A stretch of DNA of 64,000 nucleotides from contig NC_051099.1 of NCBI RefSeq assembly GCF_901709675.1, positions 2,232,001-2,296,000 on the forward strand, written 5' to 3'. Of this stretch, positions 41,600-53,370 are shown piece after piece. This stretch comes from Syngnathus acus (Eukaryota > Chordata > Actinopteri > Syngnathiformes > Syngnathidae). The notes beneath the pieces are model-generated. The model saw nothing but the letters and a program-made list of their open reading frames with translations, did not search any database and was not told the origin of the DNA. How positions within the stretch are numbered: the stretch's first letter is position 1; each line of letters starts with the position of its first letter. The position numbers and the translations under genes were made by a program.

Positions 41600-44426
41600 A
41601 GGGGAGCAGCAGCAGCAGCAGCAAACGTACGATGACGCCGAGACTCGACTCGACGGTGATCTAAATCTAGTGGGTGAGTCACAAAAGAGGTTTTATTAGA
41701 GAATTAATCATAAGGAAAGAAATTCTTTAAGTTGTTACTGTCAAGCTTCGGTGAGCACTGTCAAGTTCCACATGTGCGTGGAGAAAAACGGAGAAGCGAT
41801 ACAACCCGAATGCCAAGTTACTTGCAGTGGCCTCCGTGACGCTTCATCGCAGCATCATTCTGCAGTCGCATAAACCACCGGAGAACATGGAAGTCGTGGA
41901 GAGCGGGACTACAGTCATGTGACCTTTGAACTTTGGAGCTAATGCAACAGTGACTCATGAAAGCCATAACATATCCGGAAAAGACTTGAGGGTCCACTTT
42001 AGTACACAGGGTGCATTAATTTAATCTAGCTTAGTGCCGTTGTAGGCAGTTTTTTTTGTTTTTGTTTTTTTTAAGACTCGCAATATGCTAAAAGCAATAT
42101 AAGGAATTGATTATTGTCTGTCACCTTAGTCATTGGCTGATAGTTTCCCACTCTCAGGACCCCCAAGGACTTTCATTTGATTTCAGCCAACGGGCTGGTT
42201 TGGACCCGGTATGAGTGTAGGGCTGCACATTTAGGGCCATAATGATCATTTCACTTGGTTTGGAGCAGTATTTTGATCCCAATTATTATGGACAATTATT
42301 CACCATAGTAGAGAAAATACCAGTATTTTTTTCAGTGCAAAATAAAACTTTAAAAAGAATTGATATTTTAGAATGTTAGTTAAAAGTATCAGTTAGAAAG
42401 TGCTAACCGAAATGCTATTATCTTGTTTCCACACTACTTGCTCTGAATCCGAAACAAGCCTTTCAATGCTCTTGATGGTTCACATCTCGAATTTTTGTTG
42501 CACTTTCTTCTCTCGCCAAAATTCTGCAGGTTGTGCTCACTTGTTATTTGGGCAGCCTAATGAAGCCTTAACCATGCGTTAGCCTCCTGGCTGACGACTG
42601 GTTGGAAAAAGTGCTTGATAATATTTCCAGCAGAGCCCACATTTTCAATTTAGCTGATAATCCGGTTTAATGGTGGTGACACAAATTATGGAATTTGATC
42701 AATTGTGCAGCCCTATAGGAGACATGTTAAAATATGTGAGAGGTTTCGAACCACTGATTTAAATGTCTTTTTTTTTTAATTGTATAATCTGGGAGAATGG
42801 CACATGAAAGTGTGCCCCTAGAATCCTCCTCTTGGACGCTAACGGTATTATAATTTGTCTTTGTCAATCCTTTTGGCACGCAAAAAAAAAACAAAAAAAA
42901 AAAAAAAAGGCTTCCATTTGCAACAAGCGAATGACACTTTAGTGAGTGTGGCAACACTGAGGTCGCCGGACAGAAATGCGTTCCCCATACTGTTGTCTTC
43001 TTGTTCTGCTGCTCTGAAAAATGGTCTGACGTGTTCCATCCGTGTGCTGTTGTAAGATTTGGTGCATTGAGGAAATGTGCATTGTAAAAGAGACACTTGT
43101 TTCAATATGTCTGTCCGTACATGTCTTGAACTTGTAAGCGCCTGGAACGGGCTCAGGGCAACTAGAAATGCAACATTGTGTGTTGAACCCTCATCTTGAC
43201 CCTTGACCCCGAAGCCCTGTTTCTTTGTACGGTAGGTAGACTGTGAGCGTCGTCATGAGCTTCACATTCAATGCTGTCCAAATCTGATTCTCCTAAAACC
43301 CATCCGTGTATGTATATTGGCCAAAGTGCCATTAATCTTTTAGCCATGTACAGTGACAGTAATACAACTAGCAACATGCAATTTATAGCGAAAGGTGATC
43401 AAGCCAGCAAACGTGACAATTTCTTCTTTACAAATGTACAGTATTTGTGCTGCTTATAGTGTATCGGAAGTTTGTTAAAAGATTTCCTCTTTTTTTTTTT
43501 CCAGGCGTGTTTATTTGGTGTTGAGGAGAATGGGTAAGATTTATACACTGTCATATTTGTGGGATGGAGATTAAGCTGTTCATTTGGAACGTCAGGAATG
43601 CAACTTTTTTTTTTTTCTTTTTCTGGAAGCTGTTGTCATTGCAGGGATCAAAATAAGGTTTCCACCGGATTAGTGAGGCTGCAGAAGTTTAAGGGTATCC
43701 GTAACAGCCAAATAACTGTGAAGACAGTTTTTTCAGATCGGGTGACTTGTTTATTTAAATTACCGTTTGAGGTACATTCAATGTTTTGCAGTTCGACAAA
43801 TGTTTTTAAAGCTCTTGTCCCATAAATTTGATCCTTTTTTTTTTCTTGCTTACTAACCACAGTTGTAGATGTGTGGGGGAAAGAAAATGTTATTTCACAT
43901 GAAGCTGGAATGTCTTCACATTATTACTGTATATTTTAGGGATATTTTAAGAGGGTCATAGGAAACCAGATGTCTAATGGAATGGGAATCATTTGCAGTG
44001 TTGCAATTGCAATTATAAAGTCATATGTAGTTTGTGTACTTTTAATATAAATTAGCAATACAATAAGTTACCAAAACACTTGTTTCCTTGTATAGTCGCT
44101 GTGTACATTTAACATTGCAAGTTATGAGAAATAGCCACTAAACATTTAGCTCAAATCAATGTTTGTATTTTGACAGACTATTTAAATGATTAAATTCTAT
44201 TTTTTACTCAATTTACTGTTTGTTGACATTGCTTTATTTTTACGTGTTTTGCTGGCTGTGAATTTATGTGTAGACTTGTTTTCTTTTAAAGTTAGGTAAC
44301 ATAGTTTTTGATGTCTTTCGTCTAAACATGTCCACATTAAAATCACTGTGAATAAAAGTGATATATTCCACTGTCTGAGGAAACAGGGAGTGGATTATTT
44401 TGAGGTGCTTTGTGCTGTGAAATAAA
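41600..44426 (+). other. Probable 3' UTR of esrra
   Basis: A short (CAG)n tract begins a few bases after the stop (41605-41622). AT-rich sequence follows, including a hAT-like MITE at 42218-42715. AATAAA signals occur at 44351-44356 and 44421-44426. An earlier one at about 42341 lies inside the MITE. The true end cannot be chosen from sequence, and no other gene is visible before 45 kb. Confidence 0.4.
42218..42715. mobile_element. Non-autonomous hAT-like MITE, about 500 bp
   Basis: The left end TAGGGCTGCACA (42218-42229) and right end TGTGCAGCCCTA (42704-42715) are perfect inverted repeats of 12 bp. The match extends imperfectly inward (ATTTA versus AATTG). AGGGCTGCAC ends are common on fish hAT MITEs. 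The interior has no open frame of note. A clear 8-bp target duplication is not visible, so the insertion is probably old. Confidence 0.65.
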
Positions 44427-45006
44427 TGGACACTACCCACCTCATTTCATTGCTGTCATTTCTACTGCAATACAGTATTTGCGATTAAAGACTACTGTTG
44501 AATATACATGATGGTCATTTTCACTATGTTCCTGATCAGAATTTGTTGGATGACATTATGCTTTTATTGTTTTGAGTCCCCGTGACCTAGTAAATCAAGT
44601 TTGACCCAGAATAGCCTCAGTATAACACCTGCTCAAAGCAATTTTTTACACAATGTATGACTAACATGTAGGTCCATGAGCCAAAATGTGTAAATAATAT
44701 TGGAATAGATTATTCTTGTAGATCATTTCATGCAGCACACCTTTAAAGACATTTTGCAACATGCTGCATTCAAATGTTATCGAACGTTTCGCCATTAATC
44801 ACAGTAAATGGGTCGGACATGAGCGTTCAGGTAGCAGATGGCGCAGTTAATAAAGATTTAGTGGGCCTGGCAAGGCCCAGACGTAAAGACGACAGTTGTG
44901 TGAAGCAAGCGAGACCCAGGTTGGAGGCGTGTCTGCTTTTTTGACAAAAATTATAAATCAACACGCTTGTGCGTCACGTAAGCTTCGTTAAGCGCAAGCG
45001 CATATC
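44427..45006. other. esrra-prdx5 spacer and prdx5 promoter region
   Basis: AT-rich at first, then more GC-rich from about 44.8 kb up to the prdx5 start. No TATA box or gene is recognised. Confidence 0.35.
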
Positions 45007-46650
45007 ATGCTTTCCGTTGCTACAGCTGTTCTTAAACGCACCCGTGTGGAACACTTCGTAAGGTCGCTCCACTCTTCTACTTTGATCAAAATGCCGATTA
45101 AGGTAAGATATAAAATCAACAAAACAACACTTGCTATTATGCAAATGTATCGCCTTGCAAATGACCGAACGAGTGCTAACATTTGTTTGGTAGCTCGCTA
45201 TGCTAGCCACCATAATGTCCCATGATAGCATTAGCTAGCAACGCATTTACTACCCTTTATTTTGATCAACACTTGCGAACTAATATATAAAGTAAACGTT
45301 GATCAAACCAGGCGGTGAATCACATTAGTGTTTTTCTAAACGTCGCAGCTAACGAACAGAGATCGGATTACACGTCACCATTATTTAAGCATTGCGTTGT
45401 TTGTTGTCATATTGAGCACACAAAAAAACACAATTGCGCAATACAGCCAGCCTTTGAGGAACGTTAAATCACGTGTAATCGACGTTTATTAAATCGACAG
45501 CTGTATTTGCATATATGACGGGGTTGATCGTTGATGACATGGCTTTTGGACATCAAGTAAAAATAAACACTGCCATATAAGTCACAATATCAGACTTGAT
45601 ATTTCATAAAGTCATTTGGCATCAATACTTACCCAAAATGCAATATAACCGTGTCACATACATCATCTGTAGCAGTTCAGAATTGTCATTTACTCAATAA
45701 AGTGACAGCATAAATGATCAATTTAAATCAAATAAATCACATCATCAAACTATTGTGTGTACATTGCTACAATGTGTTTAGCTAGTCAAACTTGGCCTGC
45801 TCCATCCAATCCAATTTACTCGTGTTATTCTTTCAGGTGGGGGATTCTCTTCCTGCTGTGCAAGTCCACGAGGGTGAGCCAGGAAAAAAGGTGGCAATGG
45901 ATCAACTCTTTAAGGGGAAGAAAGGCATCCTCTTTGCTGTACCAGGAGCGTTCACCCCTGGTTGCTCCAAGGCAGGCCCAAACAAAATTTGTCATGTCAT
46001 GCCCAGCTTAATCTTAACTAGTTGTTTTCTGCTTTTGCTTTCAGACTCACCTGCCAGGTTATGTCCAGCAGGCAGCAGAGCTGAAGGATAAAGGCATACA
46101 GGAGTTGGCCTGTGTGTCCGTGAATGATGCTTTTGTCATGGCCGCCTGGGGAAAAGAGCATGGAGCAGATGGCAAGGTGCGCTTTAGAGGAAACATTGTT
46201 TTCCACGCTCTATCTTGCTCTTCTGAGTTGTTCTTTTTCACTGGTTACTAGCTATTGATAGAGAGGGAATTTATTTCTCCCACAGATTCGAATGTTGGCT
46301 GATCCTACAGGAGAATTCACAAAGGTAAACCAAACAATCGCTGAGTACAACTTTGTGGGAGCATGTTTGCGAAATGTCTCTCTCTTGCTTTGAAGGCTGT
46401 GGACTTGTTGCTTGACAGTGATCAGATTATGCAGGCACTTGGAAACAAGAGGTCAAAGAGGTAAAGACAAAGTTTCAATTTTGCAACACTACTGCAATCT
46501 GGAAGCATGTTTAAGTCCGAGTATGTGTCTGATATGTGTTGCAGGTATGCAATGGTGGTAGAAGATGGAGTCGTGACAAAGATCAACGTGGAGCCAGACG
46601 GCACAGGGCTAACCTGCAGCCTGGCGCCCAGTATTGTGTCTGCACTCTAA
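45007..46650 (+). CDS. prdx5: Peroxiredoxin 5 (thioredoxin-dependent peroxidase), six exons
   Basis: An atypical two-cysteine peroxiredoxin that reduces H2O2, alkyl hydroperoxides and peroxynitrite in mitochondria, peroxisomes and cytosol. The exons are 45007-45102, 45837-45971, 46045-46176, 46286-46324, 46396-46460 and 46545-46650, giving 573 nt and 190 aa. The first 28 residues, rich in R/K/S with no acidic run, fit a mitochondrial presequence. An internal Met29 (MPIKVGD) would give the short form. The peroxidatic Cys75 is in PGAFTPGCSKTHLP, and the resolving Cys is in GTGLTCSLAP. The C-terminus SAL is a weak PTS1 compared with human SQL. Exon 2 appears to end at a GC donor (CCAAG|GCAGGC); the other junctions are GT-AG. 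The position beside esrra matches human 11q13. Confidence 0.95.
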
Positions 46651-46820
46651 ACTTGTTTATAACTTGTCAACCAAATTATAAAAGTTGCACTAACTGTTCC
46701 AAATCTGTGACAAAGCTTCTCCCTCATCCTAAAGAGCACCACAAATGTTAAATGAGTACTAGTTTGGAAAAATAGAGATGCAAGGTGTTTAATACGCACA
46801 AATATGACCGGAAAGAAAAT

Positions 46821-46826
46821 AATAAA
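46821..46826 (+). terminator. prdx5 polyadenylation signal
   Basis: An AATAAA 171 bp after the stop codon defines a short 3' UTR for prdx5. The next 200 bp up to banf1 contain no gene. Confidence 0.55.
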
Positions 46827-47030
46827 ATTCATTTCTTGATCAGCAACTTCTGTGTTGTTCTTCAATGTGCCTGAATGTCGAGCATACTATGGAATGAATA
46901 GTTTGCATGTATGCTTAAATGTATATTTCTTACTCATGGCCTGTTTAGTTGAACATAAAGCTAAAAAGTTGCAGTAATTGGTTGTCGGTAATTTCTATTA
47001 TCATTATTACTATGCAGTAGCAACTTCCGT

Positions 47031-47113
47031 CCAGTGAGTGGCGGTAACGTACCAATATATTGGTTTTCCAACTGCCAATAAGCACTGAGAAATAGCCAAC
47101 GAAGAAGAAAAGT
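47031..47113 (+). repeat. Dispersed promoter-type repeat at the banf1 5' end
   Basis: The order CCAGTGAGTGGCGGTAACG, then a CCAACTGCCAATAA-like block, then GAAGAAGAAAAG, is one I recall from many fish promoters and 5' UTRs. It ends where the banf1 leader exon begins (donor GGGAG|GTAAGA at 47186). Family name unknown to me. Confidence 0.35.
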
Positions 47114-47713
47114 GGGAACGAGAAGAAGCGTGTTGCTAGCACAACTCAGCTAACACTATACTACGACACGACATCAGACTCGGGAGGTAAGATATTGAAA
47201 TTCAACAAAAGCTTTTATCCCACGTTAACTCCATTTGACGTTTGACATGAATGGTAAGATGAACAAATCGCACGTGTAGCGTCATTTACAGTTAAGCTAA
47301 CAAGGAAGCTCATTCAAACATACCTGGCGCCGTAATAGTTTCACATTCGCTCAAACTGTACTTTCTACTTATCGAACAAAACAGACCTCACAAAATCCGC
47401 ACTTTAAATGTGCTAGCAGTTATGGTTTTACCATTTGCAACACGATATTGTTAAATTTAGCCAATGTTGGCGTTGGAAACGATTGCGCGCGCAATTCAAG
47501 ATGACTCCATTGTTGCTCGATTTTAAACATGACTGAATTTTTAAGCCTTTCTGCCATATAAGGATTTCATTGGTATTGGTTGGTTCATTATTTACAAACA
47601 TAACATAAAATGTAATCTATATTTTATATCTATTATTTATATTTTTATATAGATGTTTGTTCTAATTGTTTGTTTGCTCTGTGACCAGATTTGTGACCTT
47701 CAACAAAGAAGCC

Positions 47714-48171
47714 ATGTCTTCAACATCCCAGAAACATCGTGATTTTGTGACTGAGCCAATAGGAGAAAAACCTGTGTTTGCTCTTGGAGGTATTGGCGAG
47801 GTCCTTGGAAAAAGACTGGAGGAGAAAGGTTTTGACAAGGTATCATGTTCAGTTGTTTTCTCTTCATATGTTTACATCTGTGGGCCGTACATGTTAATTT
47901 ATTAAAAAAAAAAAAATGGGCCGGCGGTCGCTGAGCATTTATTTATTCTCCTAGTTAGTTTTAAAGTTTTCTAATAAAGATACAGAAAAACCTTCTCAAA
48001 AAGTTTTCAACTTGTGTTCTCCAGGCGTACGTTGTCCTCGGACAGTTTCTCCTGCTAAAGAAAGACGAGGAGCTTTTCCGGGAATGGCTAAAGGACACTT
48101 GTGGTGCAAACTCAAAACAACAAGGTGACTGCTTCAACTGCCTTAAAGAATGGTGTGACGCCTTCCTATGA
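47714..48171 (+). CDS. banf1: Barrier-to-autointegration factor (BANF1)
   Basis: A small dimeric DNA-bridging protein that binds double-stranded DNA, LEM-domain proteins and lamin A, and is needed for nuclear envelope reassembly. The coding exons are 47714-47839 and 48025-48171 (273 nt, 90 aa; the human protein is 89). A leader exon ending at 47186 is spliced to 47689. The N-terminus [11 protein letters not shown] keeps the Ser/Thr phosphorylated by VRK1. [19 protein letters not shown] is the helix-hairpin-helix DNA-binding core. [22 protein letters not shown] is the near-invariant C-terminus. The start is fixed by homology; an upstream in-frame ATG at 47666 lies within the intron. Confidence 0.96.
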
Positions 48172-48460
48172 AGCTTCGGTCGTTTCTTTTATATATATTT
48201 TTTTGTAGTTCAAACTGATTGTTGGCTCTCGTAAAAGATTTAATCCACTATATATGAATATATTAACAAACACTGCAACACACCTATGAGGTTTATTGAA
48301 GTAATCTTTTAATTGTACTCACTGTTATTGCCTTTTCACTCAGTCACAGCCTGTATCACATTTTAATTGATCTTAAGAATGATCTAAATAAATTTGGAAG
48401 TGAAGTTGTTATTTTATCATTATTTTACATATATTGTGAATAAACATTAAATGGGAGTCA
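48172..48460 (+). other. 3' UTR of banf1
   Basis: Short AT-rich non-coding sequence ends at an AATAAA at 48439-48444. A weaker one lies at about 48387. Confidence 0.5.
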
Positions 48461-48929
48461 GCACACATCAGAGTGCTTCCATGTTATCTTGTTTAATTAT
48501 ATCAGTCAGGAGAAAGGTTAGAATTAATTTCCAAGGAACAGCACAAAAGTGGCCAAGAATTGGACAGCCCATCAGAATTGATCAAGACAAAAGGCCAACA
48601 GCATTAAAGGAGGAGCTGCAGCAATTTCTGGCTGTGCATGTACAATGAGGGTGGATCTTTTTGGCCATGATTTGTGGAGATCTAGATGTAGTCAGCCACA
48701 CACACGCTCTAAATATTACAAAATCCTTTCACATGTACAGGCATCCCTTGGATGTTGCAAGTGGGCTTTTATTTGTATGTAGTAACTTGTCTTGTCCACA
48801 TGGTGTCGCTGTTGAGTTGGCAGGTTGAGAACACAATTTGCTAATATGTCACGAAAGCCAGGTGAGTATTGTTTTGAATACATTTATACATATCCACAGC
48901 AGTTTATCAAATAAAATGACAATTGACAG

Positions 48930-49876
48930 AATGCCGTTTCATCACAGGTTTTATTTCAGTGCTTAATGTTCTTTGGTGATGATTCTCCTGCCTAATTATC
49001 CTGTCAACGTCATACAAAATGTTGAAAATAATCCAGCAAGGATTCCAAAAATCATGATGGCAGAAAATAGTAAAAGGCAAGACTTATGATTCTTGCCTTC
49101 AAAATAAAACTCTAAAAAGTCAGTTGATGTTTTCTTGGGAAAGATGGGGATGATAGGCAGCACCTTTATTGTAACTTCTATACTATTTTCTTTTTGTAGA
49201 ATAAATATTTACCCTCATGATCCATTTTATTAGGTACACCTACACAAAAAATATTCCAAACGGCTTATTCGTGATCCCAATAATAAATTAAATAAACAAA
49301 ATCAGAAACCAAGGGAAACATTGGCTTTGATAACAAAATTCAGGCATATGATGGTTTAGAATGTTAAATGAAGGGTATGGTTCAATTTGTGTGGGTTTAG
49401 CTAATGAAGTGGTGTGTCTATATACACTTTAGTTTACCTTTGCACTATACCAGCACACAGACACACACGTATGATCTAAATCTTAGGTGGACATGATTCC
49501 AGTTCACCAATGGCTTTAAAGAATACAGCCATTATTTAAAGTGTAATGTCGGTCTATCATCTCATAATAAACATTCATAATGGTTCCACTCGAATGTATC
49601 CTCTGAGTTATTATTAATCCAATGTGAGATTGGCATATTTAAAAATGATTTTTTTTTTTTATAGATGCCTGTTAGTGTTTTATGTTATGTTTATTTTCCT
49701 TATGACCTGGCAATTTTTGCTGATGGCTCTGACTCATAATCAATCTCGTTGCTTTCGTATTGGGCTGTACACGGGCACCATCTGCAAGTGTAGTGGTTGC
49801 ACACATGCACGCTGAACATACTCTTCATTTGTACTTTGCTTTTTCTCGGAACGCTATCAACAATCCCTGATTGAGC
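48930..49876 (-). other. 3' UTR of gng3
   Basis: The minus-strand AATAAA (TTTATT at 48950-48955) would end the gng3 transcript about 0.5 kb from the banf1 end, so the two genes converge. A dispersed-repeat fragment lies inside at 49225-49241. Confidence 0.4.
49225..49241 (+). repeat. Fragment of a dispersed fish repeat
   Basis: TTTTATTAGGTACACCT is a motif very common in fish interspersed repeats. Only this end is recognisable; family not assigned. Confidence 0.3.
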
Positions 49877-50229
49877 TCAAAGCAGAGCGCAAAAGAACTT
49901 CTTCTCCCTGAAAGGGTTCTCCGAAGTGGGCACGGGTGTGATCAGAGGGTCGTCGCAAGCGTGGGCGTCGCAGTACGCCATCAGGTCAGCGGCCGCTTTG
50001 GACACCTGGGTCAAAGGGTCAGAGCATTCCTTGAGCAGCCATTTTGTGTAGTCAAGTTGCATAATAATATATAATAAATAAAATAATGTTACTTATGGAC
50101 CAAATTGTGAAGAGCTCAGTGTTGCTTTACCTTTATCCTGCAGAAACTAGCCTCGATCTTCAGTTGCTCAACCAGCTTCCTGGCTTGGCCCACACTCATG
50201 GTGCTATTCACTGGGGTGTCTCCTTTCAT
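49877..50229 (-). CDS. gng3: G-protein gamma-3 subunit (GNG3)
   Basis: The gamma subunit of heterotrimeric G proteins, pairing with G-beta at the inner plasma membrane; GNG3 is mainly neuronal in vertebrates. There are two coding exons on the minus strand, 50229-50131 (33 codons) and 50005-49877, giving 75 aa like the human protein. The start [18 protein letters not shown] is distinctive for GNG3 versus GNG2 or GNG4. NPFREKKFF precedes the CaaX box CALL, which predicts geranylgeranylation. The intron of 125 bp is GT-AG. An upstream untranslated exon is likely but not placed. Confidence 0.95.
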
Positions 50230-50290
50230 TCTGAACACAAACAGAGGCAAAAGACAGTCAAGTCTCGTTATCATTGTAAAAAAAAAAAAA

Positions 50291-50312
50291 ATATATATAT
50301 ATATATATATAT
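50291..50312. repeat. (AT)n microsatellite
   Basis: Eleven AT units follow a run of A. Confidence 0.9.
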
Positions 50313-50565
50313 GCATGGAATAGCAGTTTTATATCAAGCGCACAGCTCATGCAAACAAGACACAGCACTTAACTCAGCTGTCTGGCTCAACAATCATTAC
50401 GGTCAATGTGTCATATTACAGCTTGCTAAATTGGTCACCTTGTGACTCGAATCAATACCACAGTTTCAAATATAATACGTTACACTAGCAAGGCTTTTAT
50501 ATGCCATTCACCCTGGCCCCACATTTTATATCAAGAATAAATACTGGCATGCAATTAGAACCCCC

Positions 50566-50585
50566 CGCCACGCCACGCCACGCCA
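50566..50585. repeat. CGCCA pentanucleotide repeat
   Basis: Four perfect head-to-tail CGCCA units, preceded by a C run. Confidence 0.85.
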
Positions 50586-50810
50586 CACAGTCCCTGTGTC
50601 AGAAACACATCAATGTGACAATGTTAATAAGGACTACCAGACCTGAAGTAAATCCTACCAAGCCATAGCGGACATTTCCCCTATTGCCTTTGCCTCCCTT
50701 CTCCATCCATCCATCCATTTGTCTCCTTACCCGTACGATATTCCTCTTCAGGCGTAATTTCCCCCCCTCGTCTCCCGTTTTGTGCTTCTCTATCAGTGTG
50801 AGTGTGTTCG

Positions 50811-50826
50811 TGTGTGTGTGTGTGTG
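50811..50826. repeat. (GT)n microsatellite
   Basis: Eight TG/GT units, with further interrupted GT sequence on the left. Confidence 0.85.
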
Positions 50827-50975
50827 GTGGAAGTGTCAATGTAGCCGGACCCCACCCCTCACAGACGACAGCCTGGATGCTCCCTTGCTCTCAACAGTCC
50901 AGTTCACTGCAATCCTGCCACAGTCCAATTTAGAGGCTCAACCCCTCTGCAGTGAGGTGGTATCTGCCAGATAAT

Positions 50976-50992
50976 GGGGGGGGGGGGGGGGG
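50976..50992 (+). repeat. Poly-G run
   Basis: Seventeen consecutive G bases. Such a run can form a G-quadruplex and is also error-prone in assembly. Confidence 0.9.
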
Positions 50993-51485
50993 CACAGTAT
51001 TGATGAGGTTTTCTTAAGCAGATGGGGATGGTGGTGGGACTAACCATATTTGTGGAGGGGGATTTTTAAAATTGGGGAATTTCACATTCTTAGATTCAAT
51101 ATGTGCTATGCAACAAAATGGTCAATTTTAGATATTTGTTATTTGGTATAATAATACAGTGTAGGTAGTGATGTCAGATCGTCATCACTGCCTCCCCTTT
51201 CCCTCTCTAATGCACTCCCTCTCCTCTGTTGCTATGGGAACCGCTGCAGTCTACTTTAATGGTTTGTAATATCGCCCCTTTTACCTCAGGAAATTCTTCT
51301 CTTGGGGCTTATTTTAATTCTAGTCGACAGACACATTATATAACTAAAAGCCTGTTTGTATTTATATTTTTTATTTTTTATTACCACGAGTTTGGGACAT
51401 TGTGAAGCGCAGTGGTCGATAGAACAAATCAACAGTTTTATATGACCGAATTACGGTTTCTTTGCGGGATGCACGGTGATGGTGA

Positions 51486-51498
51486 CCAGCAGGGGGTG
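51486..51498 (+). promoter_or_regulatory. Candidate CTCF binding site
   Basis: CCAGCAGGGGGTG matches the CTCF core CCAGCAGGGGGCG with one change. It lies between gng3 and the dusp10-like gene. Confidence 0.4.
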
Positions 51499-53370
51499 TA
51501 TGACGTCTATCAATATTTTTTCCCTGCCATGTTCGCGATATGCTATGTCCCTCAAACCTTGCCGTAGCTGTGTTTTCCCCCCATAGACATCTCATAGACA
51601 TAAATATCCCTTGTCGCAATATAGTACGTTAATTGTGTCGCCATATTGGGTGTGGTATTATTATGATTATTATTATTATTATGATTATTATTATCGATTG
51701 GTGAAGCCCCAATAGTTTGTTGCTTGGAGACCAAATCAAAGCATGTATTTTTCTATTGTTATGTGCTCGTCTTGCTCACAAGAAGTTCATTCAAGGATGG
51801 AACAAAATTGAATGACTGAAAAACCACATATAGTAGATTAATTACTGTATTGTTGTCTGGTCTACACCAATCGAAACATTGTTTGAAAGGGATCACAACG
51901 GCACAAACAGTGAAATGGACTTATTGCCATACATAAAATGCTCAGCAGATGGTCTGTGTGAGCTCCATATACTGTTGCAAGGCCCCCAACAAAATTTTTT
52001 TTTTTGTTATCCATTTCTCAAGTGGTGGAGTAAAAATAGATCCTCATTTTTATCTCTACATTTAGATAAAACTAAACAATTATCTGTGAAATACTCGAAT
52101 GGCTATTTTGGATCAAACTTGCGTAAAAGGTCAACCTATTGTTGACATTGTGAATCCATGCAGCACTTCTCTGCCTCGAGGTTGTAGTCAATAAAGGTTG
52201 ATGTCAATAAAGATTAAATCGTATTGTTGAAAGATTTTCATTTCAGCCCATTTGGGCCATTGATTCTCTGGTGACTAGACACTGACATACTGGATGCGTT
52301 TTAGCTGGCTAACTTTAGGTTTGTCAAAAAGTGACAAATATCAAATTGCCATATTTATTTCATTCAATGTGGTTGCCATTGAACTCAATGAAACTATAGA
52401 ATATTCAGAAGTGCAGCCAACATTTACAATTTTCATTACAACCCGTTGTCATTTTAGTCCCATTAATAGTTACAAGAATTACAAAACAACTTTCAAAGTC
52501 CTCAAGACGAAGGTTATGATGCTCGACAACAAATAAAGTTTTATCAGCCGCTGAATTGAATTTCGGTCGATGCTGACTTGCCATCTGGAGAGAATTTGCC
52601 AACTTTTTTTGTGAAAACCTGCTCAAGCAGTTTTGTGAAACTAACTTGTGTAAATTGTTTTGTAAATCATTTCTATTTCATCTTCCACCTTGTTTTGTTC
52701 TAATGTATGTCACAATCTGTGTTTTCATTGGCTTTGGTTAGCTTTACTTTTGTTTCATGTCTATTTTTGATGTGTCTGTCTGTCAACTCATTAGGTTTTT
52801 GGTTCCACCTGATCTCGTCAGCCATGTTCCATGGATCTCCCATTCAGCTCCCTCAAGCCACTTGCATCTTCTCCAGGTGAGCCTCGCTGTAATTTTGTAT
52901 TTTGTTCTTTGCTTCTTTCAGTCTGTATAGCTTTTGTCATTTTTCCTATTGTGGTGAGTGCTTTAAATCCTTTGTTACTGTGAAGTTTGATTTGTTGAGT
53001 CACTGTGAGTTTAGTGTTTTTTTTCCAAGACAAGCAGAGAGTGGCAGCATAATACAATCTATATGTGAACCATGATTGTACAGGAATTAATTCCAAGCAG
53101 ATACTGAATATGTCCTATATTGACGTGCCCGCAGGGGCTTGATCACAGTTGTGAATACCAACTTTGTGTTACGCAATTCTAAAGCAAGTAGATGTGGTTG
53201 GCATGATGATCGAAATCATCAATTACAATTGGCTGTCCGTATTGATGTTGCAGTTCAATACTAGACTGCTGCCTCATGGTTGTTTCGGATGGTCAAAATG
53301 TTTATTTGAATCTTCTTCTTGAAAGAAAATAGACATACAAAATAAGAGACACATGCATTTCCTTTTGCAT

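Larger units (their letters stand above)
50230..53370. other. Region between gng3 and the dusp10-like gene, rich in simple repeats
   Basis: No protein gene is recognised. It holds (AT)n at 50291-50312, four CGCCA copies at 50566-50585, CCAT repeats near 50703-50717, (GT)n at 50811-50826, a 17-base G run at 50976-50992 and a (TTA)-rich tract at 51658-51695. The gng3 promoter must be in the first few kilobases. Confidence 0.5.
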
